DNA from: Deroplatys truncata | Taxonomy: Eukaryota; Arthropoda; Insecta; Mantodea; Mantidae | Direction of reading: 5' to 3' | Length of the DNA stretch: 64,000 nt | Assembly (NCBI GenBank): GCA_030765065.1 | Contig: CM060985.1 | Location: 7,936,001 to 8,000,000 of the forward strand | Shown: positions 43,700 through 56,334 of the stretch, piece after piece | Position numbering within the stretch: the first letter of the stretch is position 1 | Layout: each line of letters starts with the position of its first letter | Position numbers and translations under genes: made by a program | Notes under the pieces: generated by a model | Told to the model about the DNA's origin: nothing | Seen by the model: only the letters and a program-made list of their open reading frames with translations | Database searches by the model: none

Positions 43700-44600
43700 T
43701 TTTGTTTTTTTTCTTCAATTTTCCATTTATACCCCACCTTTAGCTACATCGGTATTATCGGCGGCCTTTCCATTGGAACTTTTTGCCTAACATTTCTGAA
43801 ACGAATCTAAATATTCTGACGCCAAATTTGATACAAAAAATTATTAAAAATCTATTTAAAAGTAAGGGTAAATTGCTCTTACGGGGTCCTCTACAGCGAT
43901 GGAAGTGATATCTTATATGCCTTACAGATGTCACTCTGTGTCGTTCTCTAGCTCTAACGCAATGCTGGCAACATATGCATAACTAATGCCGCCAAAGCCG
44001 GTAAGATACTCAGCATCAAAGCGTAGCCGAGGGATGTTTTTTAGAATGAGAGGTGTGTAGCAGTTGCAGTCCCAAGTGCGAAGCGACGACAGGGCGTAGC
44101 CGAGGGATCTGTGCGTCTAAAACTCGAATGATCCACATTTGCAAAAATTCCTTATTTCGCGGATTTCACTTCTTATTTAGGTTGGCACTTACCATGCAGC
44201 GTCTGTTTTAGCGGGAAGATGGCTACGTTTGTTCTGTTTAAATCGCAATTTTGTTTTATAAAAGTAAAACACCTAAAAGGGTGCAGGTGGGCACCACGTA
44301 TTGGTGAGATCACATCCACTTATTTCCTCACTCTTAAGGTAATTTATTTCATTCCTTCTTGCTTTTTTCGGGTAATGTTGCTCCAGAGGTCGACGTGTCA
44401 TGGCGGACTATGTAAATGCGCAATGTCAGGTACCAACTGCTAAACGGAAAAAACGCTGCCGCGTTAGTAGAACCGGAAACAGTTTGGTATTGTTGCGAAC
44501 TGTTATACGCTGTCGTAATAGAAAAGCACGAAATAGCACAACAAATGCAATAAAACTGAATAATAACCGCAAAGCAGTAAACAATATTGTTATAATTGTC
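43700..44600 (+). other. CpG-rich block with two candidate first exons
   Basis: CpG is frequent here and scarce in most of the window. Two copies of 'gcgtagccgagggat' occur (about 44023 and 44095). An ATG in good context at 44219 (gggaagATGGCT) opens MATFVLFKSQFCFIKVKHLK, with donor-like CAG/GTGGGC and AAG/GTAATT downstream. A second ATG at 44400 (gtcATGGCG) opens MADYVNAQCQ up to a CAG/GTACC donor-like site. No domain is recognised and no acceptor exon is seen within the window. It could be a host promoter and 5' exons, or a young CpG-rich repeat. Confidence 0.3.
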
Positions 44601-44735
44601 TAATGCTTGGCTTTTAGTAATGACCATTAGCGCTTGTGCAATACAACTGAATAATTACGGTGCAACAGTAAACAAATGTAATACTACTAAATAATTACGC
44701 GATGCAGTAAACAAATGTAACTGAACTAATTAAGG
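44545..44735. repeat. ~45-bp degenerate tandem repeat
   Basis: Three related units share 'gaataattacg.tgcaacagt' and 'cagtaaacaaatgtaa'. Two are adjacent at 44638-44730, and a more diverged one lies at 44545-44585. Confidence 0.6.
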
Positions 44736-45129
44736 GCATATTTGCTCTTTCAGGATGTAATTGTTAGCTTTAATAAAAGTTGTTTTACATCGATGTATAT
44801 AAGGAAGACAGATGTAGATGTTCTGTGAGACAAATGTAGAAGAAAAATGAAGTTCTGGAGGATAGACAATGAAGAAATATGAAATTTTGGAAGAAAAGGA
44901 AGTTTGAGGGAGAAGAGAGCTGCGAAGAAGTTATGCCGCATGATAATTCTCGGAGAGTGCCACAAGAAAATTCTGAAACACTCCGATTAGGACAGCTGCT
45001 GTACATGGACTCATGCAAGTATGAGTTGAAGAACTTCTGAGAATTGCCGAACTGCCTCCTAAGCTTGCTAGCTCTTCTGCAAGTTGTTCTATGTCCCAAT
45101 TTTCCATTAGGACACCATCATTATTTAAG

Positions 45130-47860
45130 ATGCGAAGTAGCCTCAACAAAAATACAAACAGGAAACCTAAACCTGCAAATAATTGGTCTGTACAGATCGT
45201 CAAGTACTAAAGTATGTGATTTTCTTTGCTCTTTTGAAAACATGCTAAATAAAACAAAAATTGGCATTAACAACAAATTAATATTAATAGGGGATCTAAA
45301 TATAAATACTACGACAAATAATACAGATTATAAACACCTACTTAACTTAATTACAAGTTACAATTTAAAAGACATTATTAACGAGCAAACCAGAATCACA
45401 CCAACCTCGGCCACATCGATAGATCATATTATAACCAATATTGAAGAGGGTAAATCACAACAGAAATCATAGATTATTGCATTTCGGACCACAGTGCCCA
45501 AATTATTGATATCAGCCATATGCAAGAAGAATTAGATTATACAGAATTTATGAAGTTAAGACAAATGACTACTAACAAACTGAACCAGCTTCTAGACAGT
45601 TTAAGCAACGAGAGATGGGAGGAATATATACATTGCAGGATAGTAATAAAAATGGGACTGCTTCTTTGATACAATAAAACGGCATCTAGATAAACACTGT
45701 CCACTCAAAAACAAAAGGGTTGCAAAATCTCGTAACCATAATCTTAAAATTCCATTTGAAGTAAAAAAGATTAGGGAAAAAATGAAGGACTACCATACCT
45801 TCTATGAATCAACAAACTTAGTTATTTATAGGGAATGTCTAAAAAAGCAGTATGCCCAAGAACTGATTAATCTAAAGAGACAACAATTTAATGAAAAAAT
45901 AATAAAATCAAATAATAAGGCAAATACGATATGGGGAATTGTAAAAGAACATCACGTAAACAATAAGACATTTGAAAACATAACCTTAGAGGAAAACGCG
46001 CAAGTAGTAAAAAATCCTAAAGATGTTTGCCAGATCTTCAATAATTACTTTTTAAAAATGGGAATCGATAAAATCAGTCACATTAGTGATACCACTAAGG
46101 GGACAAATGGACTACTATCTTCCATTTATCTAAAAGGAACCACTAAAACAGAATTAGAAAAAATAATAAACGAACTAAATAATAACATGTCGACAGGATG
46201 GGATGAAATATCCACAAAACACTAAAACATTGTAAATATGCCTTACCAGATGTACTGGAGCACCTGATAAATACATTAATAATTGAGGAATTTTTCCCCG
46301 ATTGTCTAAAAATAAGCATAATTCGGCCAATATTAAAAAAAGGCAATAAAACAAAAGTAGAAAATTATAGGCCAATCTCCTTAACTTCTGTCTTTGCTAA
46401 AGTTATCGAAAAAGTGCTAAATAATAGATTACTGAACTTTCTAAATAAATTTAATATACTAAGTAAATCCCAACATGGTTTCAGAAAAGATCACTCCACA
46501 ACCACTGCTATAGCAGAGCTATATCATACTATAGTCCAAGGGCTTGAAAATGACGAGAAGATCACAGGGATATTCCTTGACTTATCTAAAGCGTTCGACA
46601 GTGTATTGCATGTAATGCTGCTGAATAAACTGCAGAAATATGGCATAAGAGGAAAATTTCACACAATATTAAGATTGTACCTTGAAAACAGGAAACAATG
46701 TACAGTAGTCAGAACCAAGAGTAAACACACAATAGAATCTATCACATCCGATTACGGAAACGTCAAAGCGGGAGTACCTCAAAAATCTGTCCTAGGGCCA
46801 ATATTATTTTTACTTTATATAAATGATCTTCCAATAACTACACACTCCAAAACAGTGACGTATGCAGATGACACCTCATTAATATTTGGACTCAATCAAA
46901 CGAAATGGAGAAAATAATAACTACAGAAACGCAAATTATTTACAATTATCTTACAAACAATAGCCTGAAAGTTAATCTTCAAAAAACAAAAACAGTAATG
47001 TTCCAACACCGCAATAACAGGTATAGTAGTAAAAGTCCTATAAATGTAACGCTAAATGGTGAACCTATCCAGCAATTAGATAAAATAAAATTCTTAGGGG
47101 TAAATATCGATGAAAAACTAACCTTTAGACACCATATTCACTACATATGTAAGAAGATAAGTGCACATCTCTACTTAATAAGGAACCTAGCGAATTACTT
47201 AAATTCTGAACATCTGAAATTGACCTACTATGGAATAATACATCCACATCTACAATATGCAGTTGACGTTTGGGCCAGTTCTTGTATAACCAACATGAAC
47301 AGATTACTAGTTTTACAGAAGAAATGTTTAAGATGTATATATATATATAATGTAAATAGAAGAGAATCATGTAGAAATGTCTTTATAGATAACAAAATTC
47401 TAACGGTAGTATATTTATGTTTTTAAAGTAGTCATGTTTGTAGTTAGTAAAGACGGAGCAGGTAACTTAAATAAGCACTATCATAACCACGAAACAAGGT
47501 CACAAAACAATTACCATAGAATAACTGTGAATAAGAAGTCAACTGATAAAGATCCCTTAATAATGGGAAAAATACTGTTCAATAAATTACCGATTTCAGT
47601 AAAAAAAAAGCGAAACTATTTAGAAATGAAGTATCTTTCAGTCAACAGAGGATCTAGGATGACGAAGGATAATAGCAATGTTGGATACTTGATGATATTC
47701 AATCCAGTAGTTATCCAAACACCTTGTTGTTTTATTTTGCCCATGGGGATTGAGTTACTACGTTGAGGGAGCAAATTACATAGTTCATATTCAGAACTAT
47801 TGAGCAATTTGGATACAAATGTATAATCAATAAAAACGTTGTCTGACTCGATAATTACTA
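45130..47860 (+). mobile_element. Non-LTR retrotransposon (APE endonuclease + RT), 5'-truncated and frameshifted
   Basis: Plus-strand LINE. Endonuclease: LQIIGLYRSSSTKVCDFLCS, LILIGDLNINT (45280-45310), TPTSATSIDHIITN (45400-45440), then after a shift IDYCISDHSAQII (~45468-45505). Linker: 45782-46200 with [33 protein letters not shown] (46350-46410), [31 protein letters not shown] (catalytic Asp), [20 protein letters not shown] (Gly to Lys in QGS), [10 protein letters not shown] (46862), then a shift at ~46905 to KFLGVNIDEKLTFRHHI. The C-terminus has HNHETRSQNNYH (47480-47520). Motif wording fits Jockey-type elements. At least four frame shifts are present. Confidence 0.87.
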
Positions 47861-47869
47861 AATTACATT

Positions 47870-50050
47870 TCTTTTAATTATAAGTTGTGTGGGTGGTTTA
47901 ACTCGGTCTAATACGTCTTAGAATATAGCTGAATTAAGTTTTAGAAGAGAACTTTGTAATACCTTGTGAATTATTATACTGTCATATTCAATTACTGATT
48001 TGATGAGGTTGTTAAACAGACTAGCCATAGCTTGAGGATGGACTCCCAAGAGGTACTAGAGATGTAACGGGAAAATATGGCCTTATTAACAAGATTACTG
48101 AAGTGGGTTTTCTAATTCATTCAGTAATCCATAGTAATAGACAGAAACTAAACACAATGATTTTCTTGAAGAATTTCCTTTCCTACTTTCACAGAGTTTA
48201 GCTAAAAATCTTGCCCCCCTTTTTTTTAAGACAATCCATTTGATATATTGAGGATTGGAGCTAGGCACCATTTCTTCTACTTCAGAAATAGAGGTCTTAA
48301 AACGATTAGGAAAACTCTTCCTTATTTTGTCTTAGGTTTTTAAGATGTATATATTGATAAATAAAGATATCATCTGCACAAAACAAGAAAAGTTTAGATG
48401 CTAAATGTATAAGAAATAATTGAGAAATGTATAAACTATACAAGATTGAGTTAGAGGAAATGTTTGGGGAAATCCTTCTGAAGTTAAACGTTATAAAGAA
48501 TTATGAAATATTGGTTGGAGCTAAAGATTTATATCCTTTAATAAGGTGTATATAAGAATTATGATATCCTTAGGTAGGTATAATTTCGGCAGATTTCTGA
48601 TTAAAATATATAAGTTAACGGTATCATAAGCATGAGCAACATCCAGACTAAGTCCTTGTAATGCCCTGTTCATGGATAAAGGTTGTAGGATTTCAGAAGT
48701 AGGAATACTTGGACTGTGGGTGGTTCCAAAAGTTAAGTCATAATTATACTGATTTCCTGACCAACCTCCATATCTTTCCTTAAAAAATTGAATTATTTGT
48801 GCTTTATTTTTTCTATAGTTTTTCGGAAAACACGAGATTAATGCTATAGGTCTATCATTTTTTTTAAATTTTGTTAATTTTCCTTCATTTTTTTCAATTA
48901 GAAATGTAAAACTGCTGCTATATATCATAAATAATATTGTAATGTAGAATAAAACCAGAACCATGGAGTATTGGAAAGAGATATTCTTTTGGAAAAGCTT
49001 GAACATTTGATATTTAATGTCATCTGGTATTGGCATGGAGTCATGTCCTTTGATAACTCCATGAAGCTCATCAAGTAAAATTATTAGTTAACTCTATATT
49101 TAGCTTTTTAAGGTTGCATTACATTCTTAATAGTCTGCAATAATCTGAGGAGTTTTGCCAAGAACTAAATCAGGTGAAAGTAAATTAAGAAATTGATTTT
49201 GAAAGCAATGGTTATCTGAAATTGGAGAGAATTGTTGAATTTTTATGACTGAAATGTGTACCGTGTTCTAAATTTGAGATACTATTTTCTTTTCTAAATA
49301 ATGGAGTTGCAACATTCCTGCCATCTATAAGTTTTCGACTGTTTAATATCTTTTTTTTTCTTTTAGCATATTATCTCACTGAAAGAAAAATCTCTGCGGT
49401 TTTGTCTTTCACAAATTATTAGATTTTCTCCTAGTTTCTATGTGCATTTTAAAATTAATATTCCACCAGATAGGTTTATTTTCTTTTTCCTTTTAATATT
49501 TACTGTGAGAAAATGAAATATTTGAAGATATTTCATCCAATGCTTTATAGATGAAATGTAATACATCTATACTTGAGATGCGGAAAGATTTATAGTACTT
49601 CTCCAAAAGAAATTTCTTAAAATTTTCCCGATTTATATTTCTTTAAAGACAATTACTTTCCACAATAAAGTTCCCAGTATAATTGATACTATATAATGAT
49701 CACTTCCTAAGGTTTCAGGAATGACTTTCCTGTGAGTTATATTTATAAATGAAGCTGATGCGAAAGTTATACCAGGATTTGAATCTTGTCCCATTCTTGT
49801 TGGTGAACCATCATATTTTAATAAGAATATATTTTGTGAAGCCAAGTAATCAACCAAAGGAAGACTGAATATCTCTGAGATCTATACAGATAAAGGACGT
49901 AGAAGATGAAATTCCAAATATCAAAATATCATTGTGAGATTAAGGTTGTAGAAAAAAATTCCAATAAGACATTGAGAAGTTTGTGCTTGGTTATTTGATA
50001 GAAGAAAATAATTTTCATATTGCCTGACACTAATGATATCCCTTGAATTG
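47870..50050 (-). mobile_element. Non-LTR retrotransposon relic (R1/I-type)
   Basis: Minus strand. Endonuclease C-terminal part at 49633-49870: LVDYLASQNIFLL, DGSPTRMG, ITHRKVIPETLGSDHYIVSI with the SDH catalytic box. RT at 48521-48900: DRPIALISCFPKN, AQIIQFFKERYGGWSGNQY, ALQGLSLDVAHAYDTVNLYI (catalytic Asp in the LDV..AYD motif), then at ~48375 an FCADDIFIYQYIH-type ADD box. The LDVAHAYDTVN wording is typical of R1/I-group RT rather than Jockey. Many stops. It faces the preceding LINE tail to tail. Confidence 0.8.
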
Positions 50051-50089
50051 AATGGTGATCATTTCCTAAGATTTCTTACGAATGTACAA

Positions 50090-51269
50090 TAATCTGTTTT
50101 TAATTCGTGCCAACAATCCTCCACCAGTAGCTGACGTCACATCTTACTGTTTTATAATGACGTATGTACAGAATGCCTTCCCTATATATAGACAAAAAAG
50201 AAGTTTATTACAACATGTGTCCGCAAGTGCTTAGTTACCGAGTTATGGCCTTCAAAACAGGAATATTCACCGTGACGTATTTCTTACGTCAGGTAGTTTT
50301 CTTTACAGAATCTGTTCAAAGTGTCCACCTCCTGTTTGAATACTGGTCTCATGGCCGTGGGAACATCACCCGAAATTCCAGGAGTATTGCGCATTTCCTC
50401 ACGATTCGATTCTGAAGGGATACCATGTCAGGCACTGGAGAGGATTACACCAACGCTTTTAAATGATCCTACAAGTAGAAATCGACAGGGTTCAAATCAG
50501 ATAAGCGCGGTTGTTACCTCTACCTATCCATCGATCAGGAAACCTTGGATCCAAGTACCGGAGACTGAAGTGTGCAGGAGCATCATGCAAGAAGTTAGCT
50601 TGTTGACGAATACTCAATGGAGTGTCTTTATATATATCAGGTATGGTGTTTTCCAGGAAGTTTGCGTACGTCTGCTCCCCTAGTCTGTTTATGAATACAT
50701 GGGATCCAACTAACCGATCACCACTGATACATGCTGTGACTGAACCTCATTTGGTAATGAGATGTAACAATTGCATATTGTCTTTCATATGCCCATACAT
50801 CTTGAGTATGGATATCGTGTGAGCTGTGCTTCGCTTGTAAATAATACTAAGGCAGGAAAGTAAGGATTTGTAGCACACTGCTGCAAGAACCTCTAGCACA
50901 ACAACTGAGCACGGGGTCTGTGCACGTTGCGAATGATAAGGATACAACTGTTGCTCTCGCAACAGTCGCATGAGGAACATTCACTTGCAACGTTAACCTT
51001 CTTGTACTGATAGAAGGAGTCGTGTGCACAGAATCCACAATTTCCTCCTCTACCTCTGGAGTTGTAGATCTTCCTCGTCCCCTCTCCGAACCAGATGTAA
51101 ACTTCAAATTAGCGCACAGACGGCGAATCTTCGCTGTGGGTACCTCTCTTTGTACAAACGACGAGCCAGCGCAACATTGCCGTTCCGCCTTATCGTACAT
51201 GAAGTGCATTTCTGCAAGCTCCTGATTTGAGAACATGTCTCTCAGTCGAACTTCAAACACTACACTCAA
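50090..51269 (-). mobile_element. DUF4817-type transposon, nearly full length, decayed
   Basis: Minus strand. The N-terminal frame 50847-51269 has FSNQELAEMHFMYDKAERQC, PTAKIRRLCANLKFTSGS, TPEVEEEIVDSVHTTPSIST and VPHATVARA, a helix-turn-helix typical of the family. The next blocks are LREQQLYPYHSQRAQ (~50950), ACISGDRLVGSHVFINR (~50700), LHDAPAHFSLRYLDPRFPDR (~50540-50590, with the HD...H box; Gly lost) and SDLNPVDFYL (~50480, third acid region). The 3' end reads VNIPVLKAITR, then non-coding to ~50090. Stops and shifts are throughout. Confidence 0.78.
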
Positions 51270-51290
51270 TGTACCCTTCTCAAATTAAAT

Positions 51291-51425
51291 TAAATTGCGA
51301 TTTATTTATGGACGCCCTTTAGTTGCTGTGATCCTTAGCGTCCCATTCTATATTGCGCGTGAAAAACCAGAAAAATTTCTCAGAGGCCTCCGTATCAGGT
51401 TTGAGGTTCTTTTACGAGCCGTGGA
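51291..51425 (-). mobile_element. tRNA-derived SINE, copy 6 (3' fragment)
   Basis: 'agcgtcccattctatattg', 'tttctcagaggcctc' and 'ggtttgaggttcttttacga' match the 3' half of the family. The head half is missing and the join at ~51425 leads into a DUF4817-type 3' end. Confidence 0.82.
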
Positions 51426-51429
51426 ATGG

Positions 51430-51625
51430 ACTGTTAGTGTCATGTTAAAATCTTCTGTAACGGCAACTACCTATGGGAAGAAAACCATTTTGGTGAACAT
51501 CCCTGTTTTAAAGGCTATAACTCAGAAACCAAGCATTTCGAACATATGTTGTAATGAATTTTTTTGTTTACACGTGGAGAATGCATGCCTGAATTTATGC
51601 CCTCTATTTTTGAATTACATTTGAT
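51430..51625 (+). mobile_element. DUF4817-type transposon, 3' end fragment
   Basis: Reads LVNIPVLKAITQKPSISNIC, closely matching the minus-strand reading VNIPVLKAITR at 50180-50290, so it is a second member in opposite orientation. The non-coding tail 'acatatgttgtaatgaattt' also matches. Confidence 0.72.
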
Positions 51626-51639
51626 ATATGGCATTGTTT

Positions 51640-53398
51640 GATCCATGTATCATAAAAAAAGATCAAAATTTTATTTATTGATTATGCTAAAAAGTAATTA
51701 TTTTTATTTTTGAAATCTTGCATTCCAATTTAAGACGTTTAATTTTTTAAATTGAATAACCTGAATTTATTAAGAAATCCCGTGTTTTAGTTTAATGAAG
51801 TAGCTGCTTTCTTTTTACTTTTCGATTGTTTATTTGAACTCTGTATGAATTACCAAACGCTTTACTTGCATCCAAAGGGGTTATCTGCCGAGATAATCAG
51901 CAGTATTAGCACAAATTGAATTTTCAACATTTTCTTCTGTAGAATTGGGTTAACTACACTCATAGGCATATGTTATAGGAGATCTACCGTTTGGATAAAT
52001 TAGAGCTGAACGCATTTTAAGATTTTGGATTCGATGACTAGTAGTTAGATTGGCGAGAGATTTCCTATTCTTATGAGTTTCTTTTGACAGTTTAGGCATT
52101 TTAACTGGGAAGTGAGTAGTATTATTGACAATGCCATTCTTGGAAGAAGAAAGACGCTGAATAGCTACTGAGCCAAGCAGAGTAAGATACTGAGAACTTG
52201 CTTTCAGTAACATCAGACTAAGATGACCTGGATTTAATGGTACTGATAGCTTCATATTGCTATATACTGGGGTAAGGCCAAAAGGTTTGCAGCTAGATAT
52301 TAAACTTTAGTTACCCCAGCATATACATTCAGAAGCGTAGCTGCAGAGGCAGCAATTGGAACAGAATCGTAAACTACACGTTCCAGAACAGGCGTGTCAT
52401 AGTTATAACAAAATACATAGAATTTCACATTACCTGTGCTTTATTCAGTATAAATACGGTGCACCTACATCACGCATAAAAGATAATAAGGAAGAAATTG
52501 AAGGGAGATGGTACACACACGAGACTTCATTCACACGATTTCACATAGCCTTACAGACCCAAACGCTCAGACAGAAGTGACACTAACCACACACAACACA
52601 AACAGAAGTAACGCTCACTTCCCGCACTCTGGCTAGGATCGCCAGCTAGGTGGCGATTCGCCACCCCAGACGAACTTCAAACACAAAGCCGAAAGAATTA
52701 CCCCAATACTGTCGCCAACGAACAACAATGTGTATGGTGTGACAATACACACATACACGCTACAAGATCTACAAACTCTATGTTCATATTGTTCCTTTAT
52801 AATCTCTTGTTCAAATTTAAACACTGGACAGTCACAATTACTAGCTTCGTGATTACTCTTACTTAATATGCAGAAGTTAGAAGTCAAACAGCAGAAAGAT
52901 TAGGTTCTTCACTATAAGCTACACATTTTGTTATACTCCTACAAAATCTGCTAGTCTGGTTGTGAAACGGTGTGCTTTGACAAGCGGATATTTATGGACT
53001 TAGTTTTCGCTCTAATTATTAGAAAATAATTGCAAGCAATCCCGTAAGTGTTTAATATTACAACACAATGGATACTAATGCATCATGTATCCTATTTCCA
53101 GGGATAGAACATCTATTATAAGTACTATTAAATCCGACTGAAACTTCTTTATGCGTACTATCAGCTTTTAAAGCTTAATGAAAAGATGGGACTTTTTCAT
53201 TCGATCGTCATTTTTCACTGCTGTAATATTATATACGATTGTCGAAAACATTCGATAGTGCCCATCGTTTACTAGGTATACGTGGCTAATGAGATAATAG
53301 GTATATTGGTGACGTCACTTTGGGTGGGTGTTGCCCCTCGCGAGAAATAAAGTCCGTGCGTGTTGCCCCTCGCAAAAAGTGAACCCCGTGCTTGTTAT
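51640..53398. other. Unassigned interval with one unidentified open frame
   Basis: A 101-codon minus-strand frame (51950-52255, MKLSVPLNPGHLSLML...) with a basic middle (KMPKLSKETHKNRKSLANLT) ends at CS and has no recognised domain. Two short inverted repeats are present: CTGGGGTAA/TTACCCCAG (52267-52319) and GGTGGCGATTCGCCACC (52649-52665). Nothing else is supported. Confidence 0.4.
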
Positions 53399-55187
53399 TA
53401 GGGTTGGGTCGAGCGATTCTTTTGCAGTAATCGATTCATACGATTCGTTCATGAGTCCTGAATCGATTCATACGATTCGTTCACGATTCATGAATCGTCC
53501 CGTTTACTGGTCTACCCTACTGCACGATTCAATTATGAATCGTACCCTTGTCTGCTCGCCTGCCTTAGTGCACGATTCGTTCATGAATCGTTCGCTTGCC
53601 TGCTGGTCTAACCCACTGCACGTTGCACGATTCAATCATGAATCGTCCGCTTGACTGCCGCCTATTCTCACTCACAATGCTTATATGAACCGTCCCCCGT
53701 TTGTATTTTGCAGACAAAATGCGCAATCAGCAGTTTGTTGTTACGATGAGGGTTATGATCTTTTTTCTTTCACGTAAAAAAGACGACGTATGTAAAAATG
53801 CTTTCCGCGCTATTTTGGGTAATACACTTGGAGTTTTCTGAATCTGTCAATGAAACCATCCTGTGTGATTCCACTTAAGTTGCGATTACATAAGGTATTA
53901 TGCAAAGTAATTATGAAGACATTATTATTATATTCTTCTTCATTTCGATGATTAGGCATTCTTTACTCCCATCTTTTCCTGGGGTGTCCGATGTCTCTTT
54001 TTACTGACGATTTGTACTTATTAATTAATAGTGGTATTCTTTCTTCAATCGTGTAGTGAAGTTCATATGATCTTTTCAATTAAATTAATTTTCTTCGATT
54101 TTATCATATAATTTATAAATATTCAGTTCTATAATTTTGTTTCATTTATTATTAGATCTAATCTAGTGCATCCTTAAGTTCTTCGTAAGAAATCGTTTCC
54201 GCCCTCTGAAGTTTACTTTTGTCCGCATGTTATTATTATTAATCATCATTCGTCACCACTACCGCAGTTGCGCGGGCCAATAAGCTCTATAACTTTTATA
54301 AATACGTGACCGTGCGTGCAGAGAATAATAATTTTTATATAAATTTTACATCGGCATATTCGAGGTACTATTAATGCATTAGAATTGGCTTAGTTATATC
54401 GATGCATGTTCCTTTACTTTTAATGTAGATTATAGTATATAAATTAATGCTTTTCAATTATATAATTTTAAACAATTTAATATTTTATAATCACAATGTT
54501 AATCAAACCAAGAATTCTAAAATTCTCTATTTTTCCTACATTTTGGTATTGTATATTATATCTACTACACTGTAATCATGCAATACTGTGTATCAAATCT
54601 CCCAGTAGAGTACTGAAAATTACTTCAATTGTTTATACCACGCGCTGCAGCCTACGTTCATCCATTGGCAATGCTTACGATTCATTTTACTGCGTTTTAC
54701 AGCTATTTACACAATTTATTTTAAAGAATTTATCTTTCTCGGCTGAACTCGGTACTCCTAGGTTATGACATCAGCATCTCAAAGAATCGTGTTGATCTAC
54801 CAATTCATATTATGAATTCTAGCGATTTTTTTGGACCTGTGCAATTCTCTCAATACTTTGATCATTCCGGTGTACTACGAATTGACAGAACCTGGCAATA
54901 CTATTTTTTTATGCTGTTTTCGTACACCATGTTACAGCATCACATTGCTTGCCGCTTGGTAATTTCCTTGCTCATCATCGTACTCAATCGGCAACATTCG
55001 TCCGGGTTCGGCTTGGCAGCCAAAGCGAGAATGAATCGAGAAAGTCCTAATTACGATTCTTTTTGAACGACGATTCATGCACGATTCATTTTGAACGACG
55101 ATTCATGCTAAGACTGCCACGATTCATGCGATTCGTTCCTTGTATTCGTTCATATGAACGATTCGTTCATGAATCGCCCCATGTCTA
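53399..55187. mobile_element. hAT-type non-autonomous transposon with perfect 8-bp target duplication
   Basis: Starts TAGGGTTGGGTCGAGCGATT and ends with the complement of TAGACATGGGGCGATTC. Both ends are flanked by CTTGTTAT (53391-53398 and 55188-55195). The 8-bp duplication is the hAT hallmark. Both subterminal regions (53415-53650 and 55035-55180) contain many copies of ATTCGTTCATGAATCGT-like palindromes, likely transposase-binding repeats. Open frames inside (54496-54768, 54812-55066) show no hAT transposase motif, so the element depends on enzyme from elsewhere. The perfect duplication suggests a fairly recent insertion. Confidence 0.9.
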
Positions 55188-56334
55188 CTTGTTATCCCTC
55201 ACTATTATACAGCTCAAGTCGTGCGCATTATAAACGGCACAAGCTTCATTTGAAACTCGCGTAGAAATACTGAAGAGTTTATTCACAAAATACTTTAGTT
55301 TGGAGGCCTTAATATACAGTTTTGTCATCCACTTAATTTTGATTTCAGCACCCAAATACTTCAATTGGAAATACTTTTAAAGCAACCTTTTAACAATTTT
55401 TCATGGCAAATCTGGTGTCAGAAATTTAGTTCATATTGTAAATTTATCAATTAACTTTAAGTTTTAACAATACACAGATTTGTTATAATGCTTTGCTTGT
55501 TGAAACAAGGGCCAATATTAATTTACATACAATCGTATTTGCCTACAAATGGTGGGAAGGCATATTTGCACATAAAACAGTAATATTTGCTTACTTGCAT
55601 GTGCTAATTCCAACATCGTAACGCACAGGGATGAGCACTAAATTATTTTGAAATTGGTTCCTGAGCCATCTTTCGTTCCTTGAATTCTCTGCCGTACTCC
55701 CCTACTTGTGGTAAAGTCCATCCTATGCGCTAACAAATGGCGCAATTTCTCTTCCGCGTCTATTTGAAACTTGAACTCTGCGTGTGTCCAGGATTTATCC
55801 ACGAAATGCTAAAGGTATGGAAACCATGATTCTTTTACTTTTGACGATCGCAACGTTCAAATAATTTGATTCATTGTATTTAAACTTGGAATGGACATGC
55901 AATATTTTTGTATTAATTTAAAAATGAGCTCCTGAATGCGTTGCTCAGAATTAAATATATTTAAACATTTATTATTTTGAAGAGTACATTTAATTGCATA
56001 CAGCTGTCATTTATCATAATTTAATAAGATTAATAATATTTTTGAAAGTTTAATCCTTTACTTCGGTAAATAATTTGGCTGTAATTATCACCTAGCTTAA
56101 TTTTTAAATTAATAATATTTCTGCATGCATCATTTCTTCTTCCTACCAATACAAAATTGTAGTTTTAAAACAATTTGGTTTTTGAAAATATTCCATTCAG
56201 TTTTCAGAATTACAAGAAGAGAAAATATAGCATTTGCTGGTTTTAATGCATGAACATTAGTAATTGCCATGGCCTTGAAAGATCTAAAGCAGCGTTTTCT
56301 TATGGCATTAACATTCTTTTTATTTTCTCTACCG

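Noticed and set aside
44785-45203. Overlapping minus-strand frames of 71-104 codons
   Set aside because: No domain, mutually overlapping in different frames and antisense to the LINE junction.
54496-55066. hAT transposase inside the hAT element
   Set aside because: Neither open frame shows a BED finger or the hAT dimerisation motif; the composition is AT-driven.
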